Shown here: positions 29,201 through 37,852 of the stretch, piece by piece
Position numbering within the stretch: position 1 is the first letter of the stretch
Layout: the number at the start of each line of letters is the position of its first letter
Assembly (NCBI GenBank): GCA_035527835.1
Contig: DATKZS010000041.1
Span: forward strand, 8,848 to 72,847
Reading direction: 5' to 3'
Source of the DNA: DATKZS01 sp035527835 [NCBI: bacterium]
Lineage (GTDB): Bacteria; RBG-13-61-14
DNA length: 64,000 bases
The notes under the pieces: model-generated
Database searches by the model: none
Seen by the model: the letters and a program-made list of their open reading frames with translations, nothing else
What the model was told of the DNA's origin: nothing
Position numbers and translations under genes: made by a program

Positions 29201-29866
29201 TGGTTCAATGTCCTGGCCGAGAACAATATCTTTATTAAGCCGCCGGCATCGTCTTTTTATGAGCTTACGAGCGAGCCTTATCCCTTTTTGCCCGTTTCCT
29301 CGGCCCGGGGGACCGGTTATTTCCTGGAACAGCCTCAAGGCGCGATCCAGTCTTACCTCCCGGTTATCCTGGGCCATATTGATGAAGAAGGGAAGCCGGA
29401 GGGCGTAAGCATCGTCGTGGAAAAAGAAACCCGGGCCCGCCAAATCCTTGCCGGCATTGGCCCTGATTTGCTGCATTATCCCGGGGAGCTGAGGCTGATG
29501 CTTTCCGGGCTTCTGACCGCGAAGTTTAATCTCTCGGCCGCGGCAAGGCTGGATGATCCTTTGATCGGTGCCAGGGTCATCGGTTCGGACCTGACGGTGG
29601 AGGAAATCGTCGGACAGGCCGATGCCCTGATCGCCTCCATTATTCCCGTATCCGTTCCGGGCAAGGGCAAGTGCCGGGTGAAGGTGATAAAACTTACAGA
29701 AGACCAGCTTGCGGAGATTGACCAGATAACCCGCCTGCTCTCAGCGATCAACAAGGCCCTGGTGACTTACTATAATCCCGCATCCCAACCCCTGAAAATA
29801 AAACATCCTTATGATATCAATTCGACATTAGAAGGAGATACCACTCCCGTTTCTCCCAAACTCTGA
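26258..29866 (+). CDS. Large secreted subtilisin-like (S8) protease
   Basis: 1202 residues from ATG 26258 (preceded by GGAGGACGG). Signal peptide, then a propeptide-like region (VVIVKLKPS...YAEPDYW), then the S8 domain with Asp188 (VVDTGVDYNHPDL), His250 (YRGHGTAVAAVAG), Asn366 (VAGSGNNG) and Ser456. The Ser motif is GVSLAIPMVSG, not the usual GTSMAxPxVSG. A Cys-rich insertion sits at ~285-308 (CADCID...CLECGAGDC). The remaining ~700 residues look like beta-rich domains (an Ig-like 'ISPWNGDVLSGVVDIYGIA' segment near 600). GC is lower than its neighbours. Followed after 15 bases by a beta-propeller gene. Confidence 0.9.
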   Translation: MKRIAKILVLSILALATLMAGWGGKNHSHFGCVDGGGGQDGETVGGELYLPPVISDNYDPGVVIVKLKPSTSVSSVMARQLFDSIGVKSKRKLFPGAGHELSNIYLVTLNNPYTDVIELSKLLMRNPLVEYAEPDYWMELLYTPADPFYLSSGSWGQAYDDMWGLKLVDPEDAWELSTGAGAVIAVVDTGVDYNHPDLASRIWTNPGEVINGLDDDGNGYIDDLMGWDFAGNNINASDDQDEDPMDYRGHGTAVAAVAGAATDSYGILGLAFDAEIMAVKGFTDCADCIDGSDPPSPPYCLECGAGDCPLGKNSELSLGVMYAADMGADVINMSFENKFAPINQNLLSAVKYAYGKGAVLVAGSGNNGHSIELHNHNPARFPWAITVGGVNEADYQWRNSNSGTSLEVVAPSGGIDVTDANANNNVLSCASGPGRSVSCASTYLVGPDHLRSSGVSLAIPMVSGLAALIKSRHPEFSNEQIRQVIRVSADDIVDPRNDGSSYPGFDVFTGYGRINAFQALCDDDLDPFCDANPVRDQVAHPQEALIISPWNGDVLSGVVDIYGIAKGPEFSDYILEYGEGVYPSGWTTISTSVTPTPDLSPIDGTILGSLDFSALSSGPYTIRLTVNSTLGHSFIDRVTFQVARPLHGFPTSDLNDGKFVHIIGMYRATVPVPYIRFYIGVEGSQPTFDLELYDADGGINFADYCPGPGDRKIFYTLYTDPLKSGVGGTIVSQAVEDPLVPDDIPDQALYTLYSGPNHPDALAPGGNYFYRLEAVMGPDADTPDETVDCSNAFKVLTTGQIGILPGNSIQFMAVDCCGPYEVVGGGALTPPGYCPVVSRPLRTSAWSHGVDTNYDGKFSFYFLANSSAMAFSLVDADADSLCDGCADKEVSGPNYAVPGLANGENYTIAYMVTNPKGEFLRIRKTVNGSPRYLSGNYNWDVSGNYDPPVDLDQETTEAVCATIENESWKYINCLEGYHRWLWFNVLAENNIFIKPPASSFYELTSEPYPFLPVSSARGTGYFLEQPQGAIQSYLPVILGHIDEEGKPEGVSIVVEKETRARQILAGIGPDLLHYPGELRLMLSGLLTAKFNLSAAARLDDPLIGARVIGSDLTVEEIVGQADALIASIIPVSVPGKGKCRVKVIKLTEDQLAEIDQITRLLSAINKALVTYYNPASQPLKIKHPYDINSTLEGDTTPVSPKL

Positions 29867-29881
29867 AAAAGGAGGCGCAAC

Positions 29882-31126
29882 ATGAGGAAAATAATTTATT
29901 TTATCATTTTTTTAATCATGAAAAGCTCATATTCATCTACCGCCTTGGGCCAGGAGGTTCCCATCACTACTGATCCCGCCACTCAAATTCATCCCGCGAT
30001 TGACGGCGACCGGATTGTATACACTGATTACAGAAACGGCGCATCGGATATTTATCTCTTCGACCTGTCATCTCAAACCGAAACCCGCATCACCTCTGAT
30101 CCTTCTTATCAAAAGGACGCAAAAATATCAGGCGACAAAATTGTCTATCACGATTGGCGTAATTATATTGTAGGATGGGCTGATAACGATATCTACCTTT
30201 TGGATCTTTCCACCCTGACCGAGACCAGGATCACCAGCGTTCAATCAAAGAAGGAAAACGTTACCATCAACGGCCGCTGGATCGCCTGGCTGGACTGGAG
30301 AACTGATGTGGATGAATGCTTGACCGATCCGTGGGGCTGTTATCGGCGCGATCTAATGATGTTTTTCCATGACCTGCAGACAAACTCGGAAGCTCCTCTC
30401 CCTCCTTGGATCCCAACCTTTGATACTCCCTGGGGCCGCCCTTCCGTTTCCGGAGACCTTGCGACTTATAAGAGAAAAAGTGGAGGGGATCAGGCAGGTT
30501 GGTGTGATGAGATGGTTATTAATCTTCCTGATGATGAATACTCCTCGATTGAACTTGCCGATTTATCGCAATTCCCGGACATCAGTTACACCGAATTGAT
30601 TGGAGGCTCCACTAACGCTTCTTGGGCGGATATTTCCGGCGATAATGTTATTTATGGCATCCTGGAGCAATCCGATATTTATCTGCGCGTGCTTTCCACC
30701 GGCGAGGATAGGATGATTATCGCGGGCCCCGCCGACCATGCCCGCATTAAAGGCGACTGGGTGGTGTTCGTGCGGAACGGCTATCTCTGGTATTACGATA
30801 TTTCCACGGACCTGGAGACGCAGATGCCCGTGGGGCCGGTCGAGACATATTATGCTCCCTCCATTTCCGGCAACCGGATCGTTTACACCGCCGACCGGTT
30901 CGGGAACTATGACATCTTCATGTACGAAATTCCCGGGCCTCCGTCTCCGGAGCCGGAACCCACCACTCCCTCCCTGGCGGGCAATGACGAGGCCGTGAGC
31001 CATGAGGAGCGCGTGGGCGAGGTCTTTTGCGCCGGCCTGCAAAGCCCCTGGGCCATGATGGGATCATTGGGGGTCCCCTTTCTAGCCGCCGGCCTGATCC
31101 GTCGTTCCCGGCGCCGCAAGTACTGA
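29882..31126 (+). CDS. Secreted TolB-like beta-propeller protein with C-terminal anchor-like tail
   Basis: 414 residues. Signal peptide (IIYFIIFLIMKSSYSSTALGQ). About six TolB-type blades are present with the recurring 'I.GD.IVY.D.R.G..DIYL.DL.T..ETRIT' pattern. The tail reads a Cys (EVFCAGLQSP), a hydrophobic helix (WAMMGSLGVPFLAAGLI) and a basic end (RRSRRRKY). That is the layout of Cys-type C-terminal sorting signals (MYXO/Synerg-CTERM-like). The start has GGAGGCGC upstream and lies 15 bases after the subtilase stop, so the two form an operon; the protease or a partner may act on surface proteins. Confidence 0.82.
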   Translation: MRKIIYFIIFLIMKSSYSSTALGQEVPITTDPATQIHPAIDGDRIVYTDYRNGASDIYLFDLSSQTETRITSDPSYQKDAKISGDKIVYHDWRNYIVGWADNDIYLLDLSTLTETRITSVQSKKENVTINGRWIAWLDWRTDVDECLTDPWGCYRRDLMMFFHDLQTNSEAPLPPWIPTFDTPWGRPSVSGDLATYKRKSGGDQAGWCDEMVINLPDDEYSSIELADLSQFPDISYTELIGGSTNASWADISGDNVIYGILEQSDIYLRVLSTGEDRMIIAGPADHARIKGDWVVFVRNGYLWYYDISTDLETQMPVGPVETYYAPSISGNRIVYTADRFGNYDIFMYEIPGPPSPEPEPTTPSLAGNDEAVSHEERVGEVFCAGLQSPWAMMGSLGVPFLAAGLIRRSRRRKY

Positions 31127-31253
31127 TCGCGGCGATCAATTCCATGCGATTCATCCCGGCGCCACGTCTCCATTTCATCCGGGTGTGAGATCGGGAATAC
31201 TCATGCCGATCTCCTCGATCCTCGCTCCTTTTCTATGATTGCAGCTCGCCGCG

Positions 31254-31308
31254 CCCCCAAGCCTCAAGCCCCACGCCCCAAGCCTCAAGCCCCAAGCTCA
31301 AGCCTCTT
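31254..31308. repeat. Single arm of GGCTTGAGG-class hairpin
   Basis: Words caagcctcaagcccc... only; no inverted partner nearby. It holds the stop codon and last residues of the RND gene. Confidence 0.7.
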
Positions 31309-34053
31309 CTCCCTGGCCGTCGCCTCCTCCCTGGTCTTGGCGAGGTTGTGCTCGATCCGCTCCGCGATCTGGGGGTGGGCGGTGCGGAGGCGGTCGAGGG
31401 TCATCGGGTTGAGCATGAGGATTTTAGCGGAGGGCTCGGCGATCCAAGACACGGGCGACGGCCGCGGCTCATCGCCCGGGATGCAGCCGAAGTCGAACCC
31501 GGAGGGCACCAGGGCCACGGACTCAGCGGCGCCCGCGGCCTTGCCGGAGGCCCCGTTCCTGGTGGCCTTGACCCCGCCGGAGAGCACGATGAACAGGTCC
31601 TTGACCACGTCGCCCTGCTTCACCACCGGCTCGCCCGGGCCGTAGAACCCGAACACGCCCATCAAGGTGGCGACCTTTTCCTGGTGCGGGCTTAAGCCCT
31701 GGAACAGCCGCACCGGCGCGGCCTCTCCGCCGATGCCCAGGCCCACGTGGTCCCACAGCGTGGTCACGCGCACCGTCGAGACCAGCGCCGGCAACAGCAC
31801 CTGGTCGCCGAGCAGCGCCACCATCACCGTCATCCCCGTGAGCAGACCGAACTGACGGATGGGAACGAAGTCCGACCCGCCCAGGATGGAGAACCCGAAG
31901 AACAGGCTCACCGACGTGAACAGCGCCGGCTTGCTCATCACCCGAAGCGTCCGCTTCATGGCCTCGTCCGGGTCAATCGCGGTCTTGAGCTCGTCATTGT
32001 ACCGCGCCAGGATGTGGATGGTGTCGTCCACCACCAGCCCGATGGCGATGCACGAGATCAGCGCCGTGGACAGGTTGATCGTGATCCCGAAGTAGCCCAT
32101 GAACCCGAACAGCACCAGGATCGGCAGCGCGTTCGGCACCATCGCGATCAATCCCACCTTCACCGACAGGAACAGCAGCGCCATCACCAGGAAAATCAGG
32201 ATGACGCTCGACGCCAGGCTCTTCATCTGGCCCGACGCGATCGCCACGGCGCTCTTGTTCACGAGCGGGATCGTCCCCGACACTTTGACCTTCGCGTCCG
32301 GCCCGAACAGCGTCTTCGCGTACTCCTCGATCCGCGCCACCGCCTGGTTGGTCGCGGTCGAGCCCACGATCCTGCTCCGCACCATGATGTTGGCCCGCGA
32401 GTAGTCCGACGTGACGTACGGCGCGAAGTCATTGGGGTTGCCCGAGAACGAATAAAAGAGCAGGAGCTGGGCCACTTCCTTCCGCGTTTCCGGGAGCCGT
32501 TGGGCCGCGGGGTCGTTCTTGTGGAAGACCTTGTTCAACAGCTTCACGTAGTCGGTGACGGCCATGGTGAGGTCCACTCCCGCGATCTTTTCCGTCATCC
32601 AGTTCTGGAACAGCTCCATCTTGCGCAGCAGCGCCGGGTCCTTGAAAGCGTCCGGCTTGCCCGCGTCCAGGATCACCAAAAACGGCGCCGCGCCCGCCAG
32701 GTACTTCTGCTGCACCTGGTTGGAGACCGTCACCGGATCGTCCTTCGAGAAAAAGGTCAGGAAGTCGGTGTCGAACTCGATCCGGAACATCCCGATGGCC
32801 GCGATCAGCGCGATCAGGGCCGAGGCCGCCAGGATGGGGATGCGCCGGCGGATGTCGAACTCGGCCAGCGACTCCACCAACTGGTCCATGAGACCGGGCT
32901 TCTTCTCCCCCGACTCCGGGTCCTCCCGCCGCGGCCTTTGCTTCGGCAGCAGCGCCAGCACCGCCGGCGTCACCGTGAGCGCCAGCAGCACCGCGAAGCT
33001 CACCCCCACCGCCGAGGCGATCCCCATCTCCTGGAGCGACAAAATGTTGTTCCACAAGAGCGACCCGAACCCGATCACCGTGGTCAGCCCGCACAGCGCG
33101 AGCGGAAGCGCCGCCCGCCTCACGGTGGACGCAACGATCTCCGCGGCGCTGCCCTGGTCCGTCAGCTCCTCCAGATAATCGCTGAGCACGTAGATGGTGT
33201 ACGCGTTCCCGATCGCGATGATCTGCGGCGGCAGCACCATCGTCACCATCCCGATCGGAATCGCCATCACGCCCATGAACCCGATGGTCCAGATGGTCGT
33301 GATCACCACCGTCGCCAGCGGCAGAACCACCCCCCGGACCGACCGGAAGCTGATCAGCAGGATCACCGTGATCAAGGCGAACATGAGCGGCACGAACCGC
33401 TTCAGGTCCCTTAAAATCGCCCGGTGGATCTCCGTGCTCGTCGCCGCGATCCCCGAGACGTAGAACTTCTCCGGGCCCGACTCCCGGTTCAAGATCGCCG
33501 AGATCTCGTCCATGATCTCGTAATACCGGCTCTGGTCCGCGTCCAGGTCCTCCAGAAACACGTTGACCGCCGCCGTGCGCCGGTCCGCGCTCACCAGGTT
33601 CCGGTCGTACATCGTGTTCTCGCCGAGCGCCCCCTTCAGCGCCGCCCATTCCTCCGCCGTCTCCGGGACCTTCGCCATCAGCGGCTTCACGTTGATCATC
33701 ATCCCCGAGCCGAAAATCCGCTGCACGTTGGTCAGGCTCAAAACCTTCCGCACCCCGGCGAGCGCCGCCACCGCGTCCGTCACCCGCGCGAGCTTCGTGA
33801 TCCGCGCCGCGCTGAACACGTCCTCCCCCGCCGGCGACACCATCGCGATCACCGTAACCCCGTCGTCCCCGAACACCCTCTTCACCTGCATGAAAAATTC
33901 CTTGTCCGGGTCGCCGCTGATGAAAAAATCATCCACCGCGCTCGTGAATTTCACCCTCGGAACGTAATAACCGAAAAAGACCGTGATGATACCGACCGCC
34001 AAAAGCGTCAGCTTCGGCCGCCCCACCACCCGGTTAATGATCCGCGCCATCAT
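31285..34053 (-). CDS. RND/MMPL exporter fused to a cyclic-nucleotide-binding-like domain
   Basis: 922 residues. Two halves each have a lead helix, a large extracytoplasmic domain and five helices, the MMPL/SSD layout; motifs include IIAIGNAYTIYVLSDYLEE and ISCIAIGLVVDDTIHILARYN (TM4-like Asp pair). The last ~130 residues (LFQGLSPHQEKVATLMGVFGFYGPGEPVVKQGDVVKDLFIVLSGGVKATR) form a Crp/cNMP-binding beta-barrel in the cytoplasm. That fusion could gate export with a nucleotide or another ligand. A GGAAGGG site precedes the ATG pair at 34053/34050. The end lies in repeat DNA. Confidence 0.9.
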   Translation of the reverse strand: MMARIINRVVGRPKLTLLAVGIITVFFGYYVPRVKFTSAVDDFFISGDPDKEFFMQVKRVFGDDGVTVIAMVSPAGEDVFSAARITKLARVTDAVAALAGVRKVLSLTNVQRIFGSGMMINVKPLMAKVPETAEEWAALKGALGENTMYDRNLVSADRRTAAVNVFLEDLDADQSRYYEIMDEISAILNRESGPEKFYVSGIAATSTEIHRAILRDLKRFVPLMFALITVILLISFRSVRGVVLPLATVVITTIWTIGFMGVMAIPIGMVTMVLPPQIIAIGNAYTIYVLSDYLEELTDQGSAAEIVASTVRRAALPLALCGLTTVIGFGSLLWNNILSLQEMGIASAVGVSFAVLLALTVTPAVLALLPKQRPRREDPESGEKKPGLMDQLVESLAEFDIRRRIPILAASALIALIAAIGMFRIEFDTDFLTFFSKDDPVTVSNQVQQKYLAGAAPFLVILDAGKPDAFKDPALLRKMELFQNWMTEKIAGVDLTMAVTDYVKLLNKVFHKNDPAAQRLPETRKEVAQLLLFYSFSGNPNDFAPYVTSDYSRANIMVRSRIVGSTATNQAVARIEEYAKTLFGPDAKVKVSGTIPLVNKSAVAIASGQMKSLASSVILIFLVMALLFLSVKVGLIAMVPNALPILVLFGFMGYFGITINLSTALISCIAIGLVVDDTIHILARYNDELKTAIDPDEAMKRTLRVMSKPALFTSVSLFFGFSILGGSDFVPIRQFGLLTGMTVMVALLGDQVLLPALVSTVRVTTLWDHVGLGIGGEAAPVRLFQGLSPHQEKVATLMGVFGFYGPGEPVVKQGDVVKDLFIVLSGGVKATRNGASGKAAGAAESVALVPSGFDFGCIPGDEPRPSPVSWIAEPSAKILMLNPMTLDRLRTAHPQIAERIEHNLAKTREEATAREKRLELGA

Positions 34054-34287
34054 GATAAGACCCTTCCAGGATTAATATGCCTGACCATGCGAGCATAGAG
34101 ATGCAACCCTGGTGCCGGAATCATCGAAAAGGGGCAGGACAATTTGATAAATAAAATCAGCGGGTTAAATGGACCAACAATGGCCGGTCACCCTCTGCCC
34201 CCCATCGGTCCCCCTCGATTTCTCACAATCGGCAAATGAATTTTCAATTTATATAATTGAGGACCCTGTACTACTAACATGTAAGAT

Positions 34288-34550
34288 CAGTGCTGTCCAA
34301 AATAAACGGACCGGAAAACCGCCAAGGCGCCAAGAGCGCCAAGGATTATTTTTTAACACGATTTTAAGAGGGCTTGGGCGCGTATGTTTCCGGCTTGGCG
34401 CTCCCGTCGGCCGATCCGCCAAGCCGGTTGGGGCCAACGCTCCGGAGCTGTTATTTGCCGGGCCGCAAAGAAACATCATGATTTACTTGGCGATCCTTGG
34501 CGCTCTTGGCGTCTTGGCGGTTTTCTTACGGCCTATTTTGGACAAGAGTG
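34288..34550 (+). mobile_element. 263-bp MITE, copy 3
   Basis: Same ends and length as copies 1 and 2, same orientation. The perfect 9-bp target duplication ATGTAAGAT lies at 34279-34287 and 34551-34559. Located in the gene-free DNA upstream of the RND gene. Confidence 0.93.
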
Positions 34551-34619
34551 ATGTAAGATGTATAAATTTCTTTGCACTTTTCGCGAAATCATGCGCATCC
34601 GGCTGAAAGAATGAATGAA

Positions 34620-34683
34620 CAAGGAGATACAGGATATTCAGGATAAGAAAATCTTATCCTTGACATCCTGAATATCCTTGTTA
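34620..34683. repeat. Hairpin repeat, GGATATTCAGGATAAG class
   Basis: Arms aaggagatacaggatattc and inverse gaatatccttgtt-like, centre aagaaaatctt. Fifth-to-sixth word class of the same architecture. Confidence 0.8.
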
Positions 34684-34865
34684 ATAAACTCTTTGGTTGC
34701 GGCCAAAGGCCGCGCTGGGCGGAATCCAGGGGCGAGATTCTGCCCGCCGTTTACACCAATTTGAGTCCGCGGCGGTTCACCCGGAGATCGAGCGCGACGA
34801 GGGATCCGATCAGGAGGCATAACCACGCGGCCTGGGCCGCTCCGGCGCCGACCCCTCCATTCCAG

Positions 34866-35044
34866 TCAAGAAACTCTCCGGCCAGGGCATGGCCGTGCTC
34901 CTGACCGACCATAATATCCCCATGACCTTCGCCTTCGCCCAATACGTCTATCTCCTGGTCGCGGGCGAGATCATCTGCGAGGGTACGCCCGGGGAAATAG
35001 CGGAGAGCGAGCGCGCGCCGATATTACCCGGGCCACGCCCTTGA
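34866..35044 (+). pseudogene. Frameshifted 3' remnant of an ABC ATPase (LptB/LivG-like)
   Basis: Frame 1 reads KLSGQGMAVLLTDHNIP then stops. A one-base shift near 34920 continues MTFAFAQYVYLLVAGEIICEGTP and EIAESE to TGA 35042-35044. This matches the H-loop (TDHN) and 'Y.L..G.I..EGTP.EI' tail of LptB/LivG-type ATPases. There is no Walker A and no start, so it is a decayed fragment. DNA at 34560-34865 shows no other gene. Confidence 0.75.
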
Positions 35045-35091
35045 TTTCGGGGCGGCGGCCAGGGGCGAGAAGCCTTGAATCCGCTTCCCCT

Positions 35092-36195
35092 TTACATCAT
35101 TTTCGCCTGCCGCTTGGCCGTGTACTGGTCAATGATGACGATGACGACCACGGCGAGGCCGACGATAAAGCGCTCGTAGTAGGGCGCGCCGGTGATCTGG
35201 TTCAAGCCGTTGTGGAGCACGCCGAAGATGAGGGCGCCGATCACGGCGCCGAGCACGGAGCCTTTGCCTCCGGTGAGCGACGCTCCTCCCACCACGGCGG
35301 CGGCGATCACGTCGAGCTCGTAGCCCAGCGCCAGGCTCTGCTGGCCCTGGCCCATGACCACGGCCAGGATCAGGCCGGACACCGATGCCAGCACCGCGCC
35401 GGTCAAGTAAACGATGGTCTTCATGCCGGCCACGTTGACCCCGGAGAAGCGCGCCGCCGTCTCGTTGCCGCCGACGGCGTGGATCTGCCGGCCCCACCTC
35501 GTCCGCACCATGAACCAGTGGAACGCGAGCGCGATCACCACCATCAGCACCAGCGGCGAGAAGTTGAGCACGTCAATGTAGCGGTAACCCAGGATGACCT
35601 GGTCCCGCGGGATTTTCTCGGAGAGGTCTATATAGGTCTTGCCCCTCATGATGATGTAGGCGAGCCCGCGGGCGATGCCCATGATCCCGAGCGTCGCGAT
35701 GAACGGCGGGAGCTGGATGGCCAGGAAGTTCGAGACCGGCGCCTCCACCCGCTTGGGCAGGCGCTCCCGCAGTCCCGCCGGCAGCTTGATCTCGACGATC
35801 ATGAAGCTGGCCAGCGCGCCGCAGCACACGCCCACCCCGAGGCCGGCGAGGCAGCTCGGGAACAGCGGCCAGTCCAGGTTGATATAGAAATAGCCCGTGA
35901 CCACCGACGTCAGCGCCATCACCGAACCGGGCGACAGGTCAATTCCGAACGAGATGATGATCATCGCGGCCCCCACCGCCGCGATCGCGTAAAAACTGGA
36001 GTAGCGCAGGATGAGCATGAGGTTGTCGAGCTTGATGAAATACAGGCCCCGGCCGAACTTGGCCTCGATGATCACGTAGAACACCGCCATCTCCAGGAGC
36101 AGGATCATGAACACGCTGAACTCCCGATAGGCCAGGATGCTCCTGAGCGCGCCCCGCTTCTTCCCCGCTCCCCCTCCGGATGGATTGTCAGGCAT
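35092..36195 (-). CDS. Sugar ABC transporter permease (RbsC/BPD_transp_2 family)
   Basis: About 367 residues, roughly ten helices, with the family loop AAVGAAMIIISFGIDLSPGSVMALTSVV and the later HAVGGNETAARFSGVNVAGMKTIVY...GGASLTGGKGSVLGAVIGALIFGVLHNGLN. ATG 36195 is chosen because GGGAGGAAG precedes it. With the upstream two-domain ATPase it forms a ribose/galactose-type importer. No periplasmic binding protein gene is adjacent, so it must be encoded elsewhere. Confidence 0.9.
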   Translation of the reverse strand: MPDNPSGGGAGKKRGALRSILAYREFSVFMILLLEMAVFYVIIEAKFGRGLYFIKLDNLMLILRYSSFYAIAAVGAAMIIISFGIDLSPGSVMALTSVVTGYFYINLDWPLFPSCLAGLGVGVCCGALASFMIVEIKLPAGLRERLPKRVEAPVSNFLAIQLPPFIATLGIMGIARGLAYIIMRGKTYIDLSEKIPRDQVILGYRYIDVLNFSPLVLMVVIALAFHWFMVRTRWGRQIHAVGGNETAARFSGVNVAGMKTIVYLTGAVLASVSGLILAVVMGQGQQSLALGYELDVIAAAVVGGASLTGGKGSVLGAVIGALIFGVLHNGLNQITGAPYYERFIVGLAVVVIVIIDQYTAKRQAKMM

Positions 36196-36264
36196 TAACT
36201 TCTTCCTCCCTGAAAACGACATTCATAACTCAAAACGGGCGTGGCTGCCCCGCGTTCCCGCTCT

Positions 36265-36293
36265 GGCCCCAAGCCTCAAGCCTCAAGCCTCAC
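36265..36293. repeat. Single arm of GGCTTGAGG-class hairpin
   Basis: Words ccccaagcctcaagcctcaagcct. It encodes the last residues (RLEA) and stop of the ABC ATPase gene. Confidence 0.7.
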
Positions 36294-37787
36294 CTCCTGC
36301 CCTCCGCCCGCCAGCGCGATCCCCATGATCTGTTCCTCCGTCGCGCTCTCCCCGGAGACCTCCCCCTTGAGCTCGCCCATGTGCATCACGTAAATGCGGT
36401 CCGCCAGCGCCAGGACCTCCGGCAGCTCGGACGACACCACCAGGCACGCCCGTCCCTCGTCCGCCAGCGCCTTGATGAAATCGTGCACCTCCGCCTTCGC
36501 CCCCACGTCAATCCCCCGCGTCGGCTCGTCCAGAATCAACAATGACGGCTCCAGTGACAGCCACTTGCCGATCACGATCTTCTGCTGGTTCCCGCCGGAC
36601 AGGCTGTCCACCTCCGCCTCCATGCTCGACGCCGTCACCCGCATCTTCGCAAGCGCCGCCCCCGCCCGTTCCCGCTGCGCCCTGCCGTCAATCGCCACCC
36701 GGCCCAGCGTCCCCAGCGCCAGGTCCGGCAAAGTCAGGTTCTCGCGCAGCACCATGGTGAAAATCAGACCCTCCAACTGCCGGTCCTCCGGAACCAGACT
36801 CATGCCCGCGCGGATGCGCCCGAGAACGCTCGAGCGCGTCACCTCCTTGCCCTTGAGCAAAATCCGGCCCGCCGTGGCCGGCCGCACCCCGAAAATCGTC
36901 TCAATCAGCTCCGTCCGGCCCGACCCCACCAGGCCGGCGATCCCCACGATCTCCCCCGCCGCCACCCGGAGCGACACCCCCGCGAAGCCGTCGCCCGCGA
37001 GGTCCTGCACCTCAAGCAGGCACCCGCCCGCCCGGCACTCCAGCCGCCGCTTCGACCGGTCCAGCTCCCGGCCCACCATCATCGCCACCAGGTCGTCAAC
37101 GCCAACGCTCTCCACCGCCACCGTGTTCACGTGCTTCCCGTCCTTCAGCACCGTGGCCGTGTCCGCGATCTCGAAAATCTCCTCCATCTTGTGCGAGATG
37201 TAAAGCACCGTGACCCCGCGCTCGTGCAGCCGCCGCACGATCCGGAACAGCGAGTCCACCCCGTCGCGCGTGAGCGACGACGTGGGCTCGTCCAGGATCA
37301 GCACCCGAGGCTCCGTCAGGATCGCCCGCCCGATCTGCACCAGCTGCTTCTGCGCCACCGACAAAGTCTCCACCAGCTGGTCGGGCGACAACTTCAGACC
37401 GACCTCGTCGAGCGCCGCCCGCGTCCGCTCGCGCATCGCCCGGATGTCCAGATTGCCGCGCCGGGTGAGCTCCCGGCCCAGGAACATGTTCTCGCGGACC
37501 GAGAGGTTCCCGCACATTGTGATCTCCTGGAACACGATGGCCAGGCCCATCCCCAGCGCCGCCACCGGGTCAAGCACCGTCACCGCCTCCCCCGCCAGCA
37601 CCACCTCGCCCTGGTCCGGCTGGTGGATCCCCATCAGGATCTTCATCAGCGTGCTCTTGCCCGCACCGTTCTCCCCGATCAGCGCGTGCACCGACCCCTT
37701 CTTGATCCCGAACGACACGTCACTGAGCGCCCGGGTGGCTCCGAACGACTTGCTGATGTTTTTCAGCTCGATGATTTTTTCTTCCAT
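36276..37787 (-). CDS. Two-domain sugar ABC transporter ATPase (RbsA/MglA-like)
   Basis: 503 residues, two ABC cassettes. Cassette 1: GENGAGKST, LSVAQKQLVQIGRAI, LILDEPTSSL, YISHKMEE. Cassette 2 has a degenerate Walker A (GLVGSGRTE), the RbsA-type LSGGNQQKIVIGKWL, LILDEPTRGIDVGAK. This fits the carbohydrate CUT2 family in which one protein drives two permease subunits. The 65 bases between it and the MCE gene, and shared strand, could mean co-transcription. Downstream permease at 35092. Confidence 0.94.
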   Translation of the reverse strand: MEEKIIELKNISKSFGATRALSDVSFGIKKGSVHALIGENGAGKSTLMKILMGIHQPDQGEVVLAGEAVTVLDPVAALGMGLAIVFQEITMCGNLSVRENMFLGRELTRRGNLDIRAMRERTRAALDEVGLKLSPDQLVETLSVAQKQLVQIGRAILTEPRVLILDEPTSSLTRDGVDSLFRIVRRLHERGVTVLYISHKMEEIFEIADTATVLKDGKHVNTVAVESVGVDDLVAMMVGRELDRSKRRLECRAGGCLLEVQDLAGDGFAGVSLRVAAGEIVGIAGLVGSGRTELIETIFGVRPATAGRILLKGKEVTRSSVLGRIRAGMSLVPEDRQLEGLIFTMVLRENLTLPDLALGTLGRVAIDGRAQRERAGAALAKMRVTASSMEAEVDSLSGGNQQKIVIGKWLSLEPSLLILDEPTRGIDVGAKAEVHDFIKALADEGRACLVVSSELPEVLALADRIYVMHMGELKGEVSGESATEEQIMGIALAGGGQEVRLEA

Positions 37788-37852
37788 GTCAACACGTCTT
37801 CTTGCGGGTACAAATAAGCGGTCGGCTTGGCGGTGTCAGGCGGATGATTTTT

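Noticed and set aside
31747-33414. 555-residue plus-strand frame opposite the RND gene
   Set aside because: Arg/His-rich antisense artefact of a GC-rich gene.
34751-34942. Minus-strand frame ending AAWLCLLIGSLVALDLRVNRR
   Set aside because: A hydrophobic stretch in DNA shared with the ABC ATPase remnant; no start signal or family match. Could be a fragment, not called.
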